In this document: positions 63,023 to 64,000 of the stretch, one piece after another | How positions within the stretch are numbered: position 1 is the stretch's first letter | Layout of the letters: every line of letters begins with the position of its first letter | Notes under the pieces: model-generated | Database searches by the model: none | What the model was told of the DNA's origin: nothing | The model's input: the letters and a program-made list of their open reading frames with translations, nothing else | Made by a program: the position numbers and the translations under genes | NCBI RefSeq assembly: GCF_013003965.1 | Contig: NZ_CP053069.1 | Location: 1,581,419 to 1,645,418 of the forward strand | Length of the DNA: 64,000 nt | Source: Usitatibacter rugosus | Lineage (GTDB): Bacteria > Pseudomonadota > Gammaproteobacteria > Burkholderiales > Usitatibacteraceae | Direction: 5' to 3'

Positions 63023-64000
63023 CCGCCGACGCGCTCCTGCTTGATGAGCCATTTGTCGCCGACCTTCACGAGCTTGAGCGTCTTGGTGTTGGAGCTCTTC
63101 AGCGCATCGGAACGGTAGTTCTGGCGGAAGGTGGCCGTGGCCTCGTTGCCCGACACCTTGACGGACTTCATCTGCACCGAGACTTCGATCTGCTTGGGTG
63201 CCTCGATGCGCTGCGTGCGGCCCTTGGCCCAGGCGTCGCGCGATTCGCCGGCGGGCGTCTCGAAGTCGGGCGCGTAGGCGGCGAGGTAGCCCTTCACGTC
63301 CTTGGAGCCCCAGGCGGTGGCCCAGGCCTGCACGGCCTCGGTGACCTGCGCTTCTTCGCCGGATGCGGCGGCCCCCGCCTTCGCGGGGGTGACGGGGTCC
63401 GACTTCGTGGCTTTCGCCGGTTCGGACTTGGCGGGCTCTGATTTCGGCTCGGCCTTCGCGACCTTCGCGGGCTCGGCCCCCGCCTTCGCGGGGGTGACGG
63501 GAGGAGAGGGTTCGGCTTTCGGCTCCGCCTTCGGTTCGGCCTTGGCGACCTTCGTGGGCTCGGACTTCGCGGGCGTGGTTCCCGGCGGCGGGGCGAGCTT
63601 CTGCGAGGAGAAGAGATCCTTCACCATCGAGAGCTTCAGCTGCGCGGAGGTGTTGCTCTTGTCGAGGGAGAGCGCGCGGTCGTAGGCGCGGCTCGCGAGC
63701 TGCGCGTAGATGTCGCCGAGGTTCTCGTGCGCCGTCGCGTAGCTGGGATGCGTGTGGATGGCGAGCTCGAGGGCGCTTTTCGCCTTGTCGTAGTTGCCCT
63801 GCGAGGCGTAGAGCACCGCGAGGTTGTTGTACGGCTCGGGGAGCTCGGGGTAATCCTCGGTGAGGCCCGTGAACACGGCGATCGCGTCGTTGGTGCGCTT
63901 CTGCTCGGTGAGGATCAAGCCCTTCAGGAAGCGGCCTTGCGGATCGCGCGGCTGCGCCTTGAGGTAGCCGTCGATCTTGTCGAGGGACGGCTGGAGGCGG
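63019..64000 (-). CDS. TPR protein with C-terminal NTF2-like domain (5' end outside window)
   Basis: At least 326 residues; the frame is open to base 64000 (LQPSLDKIDGYLKAQPRDPQ), so the start is beyond the window. TPR units: RTNDAIAVFTGLTEDYPELP, EPYNNLAVLYASQGNYDKAK, HPSYATAHENLGDIYAQLA. A long Lys/Ala/Glu/Pro linker has two VTPAKAGA peptides from family A palindromes. The last 110 residues form a NTF2-like domain (EAVQAWATAWGSKDVKGYLAAY to the end) that resembles that of the next gene. Probably an envelope protein partnering the L,D-transpeptidase (GTGA-coupled). Confidence 0.85.
   Translation of the reverse strand, partial: RLQPSLDKIDGYLKAQPRDPQGRFLKGLILTEQKRTNDAIAVFTGLTEDYPELPEPYNNLAVLYASQGNYDKAKSALELAIHTHPSYATAHENLGDIYAQLASRAYDRALSLDKSNTSAQLKLSMVKDLFSSQKLAPPPGTTPAKSEPTKVAKAEPKAEPKAEPSPPVTPAKAGAEPAKVAKAEPKSEPAKSEPAKATKSDPVTPAKAGAAASGEEAQVTEAVQAWATAWGSKDVKGYLAAYAPDFETPAGESRDAWAKGRTQRIEAPKQIEVSVQMKSVKVSGNEATATFRQNYRSDALKSSNTKTLKLVKVGDKWLIKQERVGG
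63370..63393. repeat. Family A palindrome in the TPR gene, copy nearer the 3' end
   Basis: Encodes VTPAKAGA on the minus strand, same core and same frame as the copies at 61695 and 63475. Confidence 0.85.
63475..63498. repeat. Family A palindrome in the TPR gene, copy nearer the 5' end
   Basis: Encodes VTPAKAGA on the minus strand, about 105 bases from the other copy, separated by KSEPAK-type repeats. Both are in the linker between the TPR and NTF2-like parts. Confidence 0.85.

Noticed and set aside
1-64000. tRNA, rRNA or riboswitch
   Set aside because: Reading of intergenic spaces showed no tRNA cloverleaf, rRNA segment or known riboswitch consensus; small RNAs cannot be excluded without a covariance search.

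Overview
ORGANISM. The DNA is high in G+C, with tightly packed genes that often overlap by 1-14 bases. The order leuD-leuB-asd-fimV-truA-trpF-trpB-trpA-accD-folC-SPOR gene-purF-metZ is characteristic of Betaproteobacteria, so this is a chromosomal window from a betaproteobacterium. Genus cannot be decided from the sequence alone. No rRNA, tRNA, CRISPR array, integrase or transposase was recognised. LAYOUT. 1-3053: 3' part of an indolepyruvate ferredoxin oxidoreductase. 3250-9517: secreted matrixin-like metalloprotease with FN3 repeats, then an opposing operon of maeB, a glyoxalase-like gene and an LD-carboxypeptidase. 9567-13036: an overlapping ArsR / metallohydrolase / MFS-acyltransferase operon. 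13219-20826: an orphan HTH protein, a DUF2339-DUF3999 envelope pair, an aminotransferase and three small accessory genes. 20872-21954: aroC. 21961-27118: a lower-GC accessory island with a DUF3883 protein, an FRG-DUF262 pair, vsr and an Eco29kI-like restriction-modification pair. 27277-31307: a WYL regulator with NIPSNAP/DUF1579-like proteins, then an ArsR-SRPBCC pair and a second SRPBCC protein. 31351-33925: leuC, a lipoprotein and a PPOX-type protein. 33945-42622: a GlxA-type regulator, M13 peptidase, GH105-like hydrolase, D-2-hydroxyacid dehydrogenase and a MarR-EmrA-EmrB efflux operon. 42931-58604: the biosynthetic block (leucine, aspartate-semialdehyde, pseudouridine, tryptophan, fatty acid, folate, purine, methionine). 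58594-64000: a DUF4124 protein, patatin lipoprotein, and an opposing operon of TPR protein, L,D-transpeptidase, two cyclophilins and lpxH. REPEATS. Three families of palindromic elements are dispersed here. Family A (core CCCGCGAAGGCGGG) has several copies inside reading frames, where it encodes TPAKAGA-type peptides. Family B (GGGGTCAGA-N4-TTTATT arms) forms long perfect hairpins at three gene borders. Family C (TGATCCAGTGGATCA-containing) has two copies. EXPRESSION. Several genes (leuC, leuD, the GH105-like gene, purF and two arsR genes) have a -10 box ending 6-7 bases before the ATG and no Shine-Dalgarno sequence, which predicts leaderless mRNAs. Coupled overlaps of the ATGA, GTGA, TTGA and CTGA type are frequent and decide several starts, including a probable CTG start for lpxH and TTG starts for trpA and folC.
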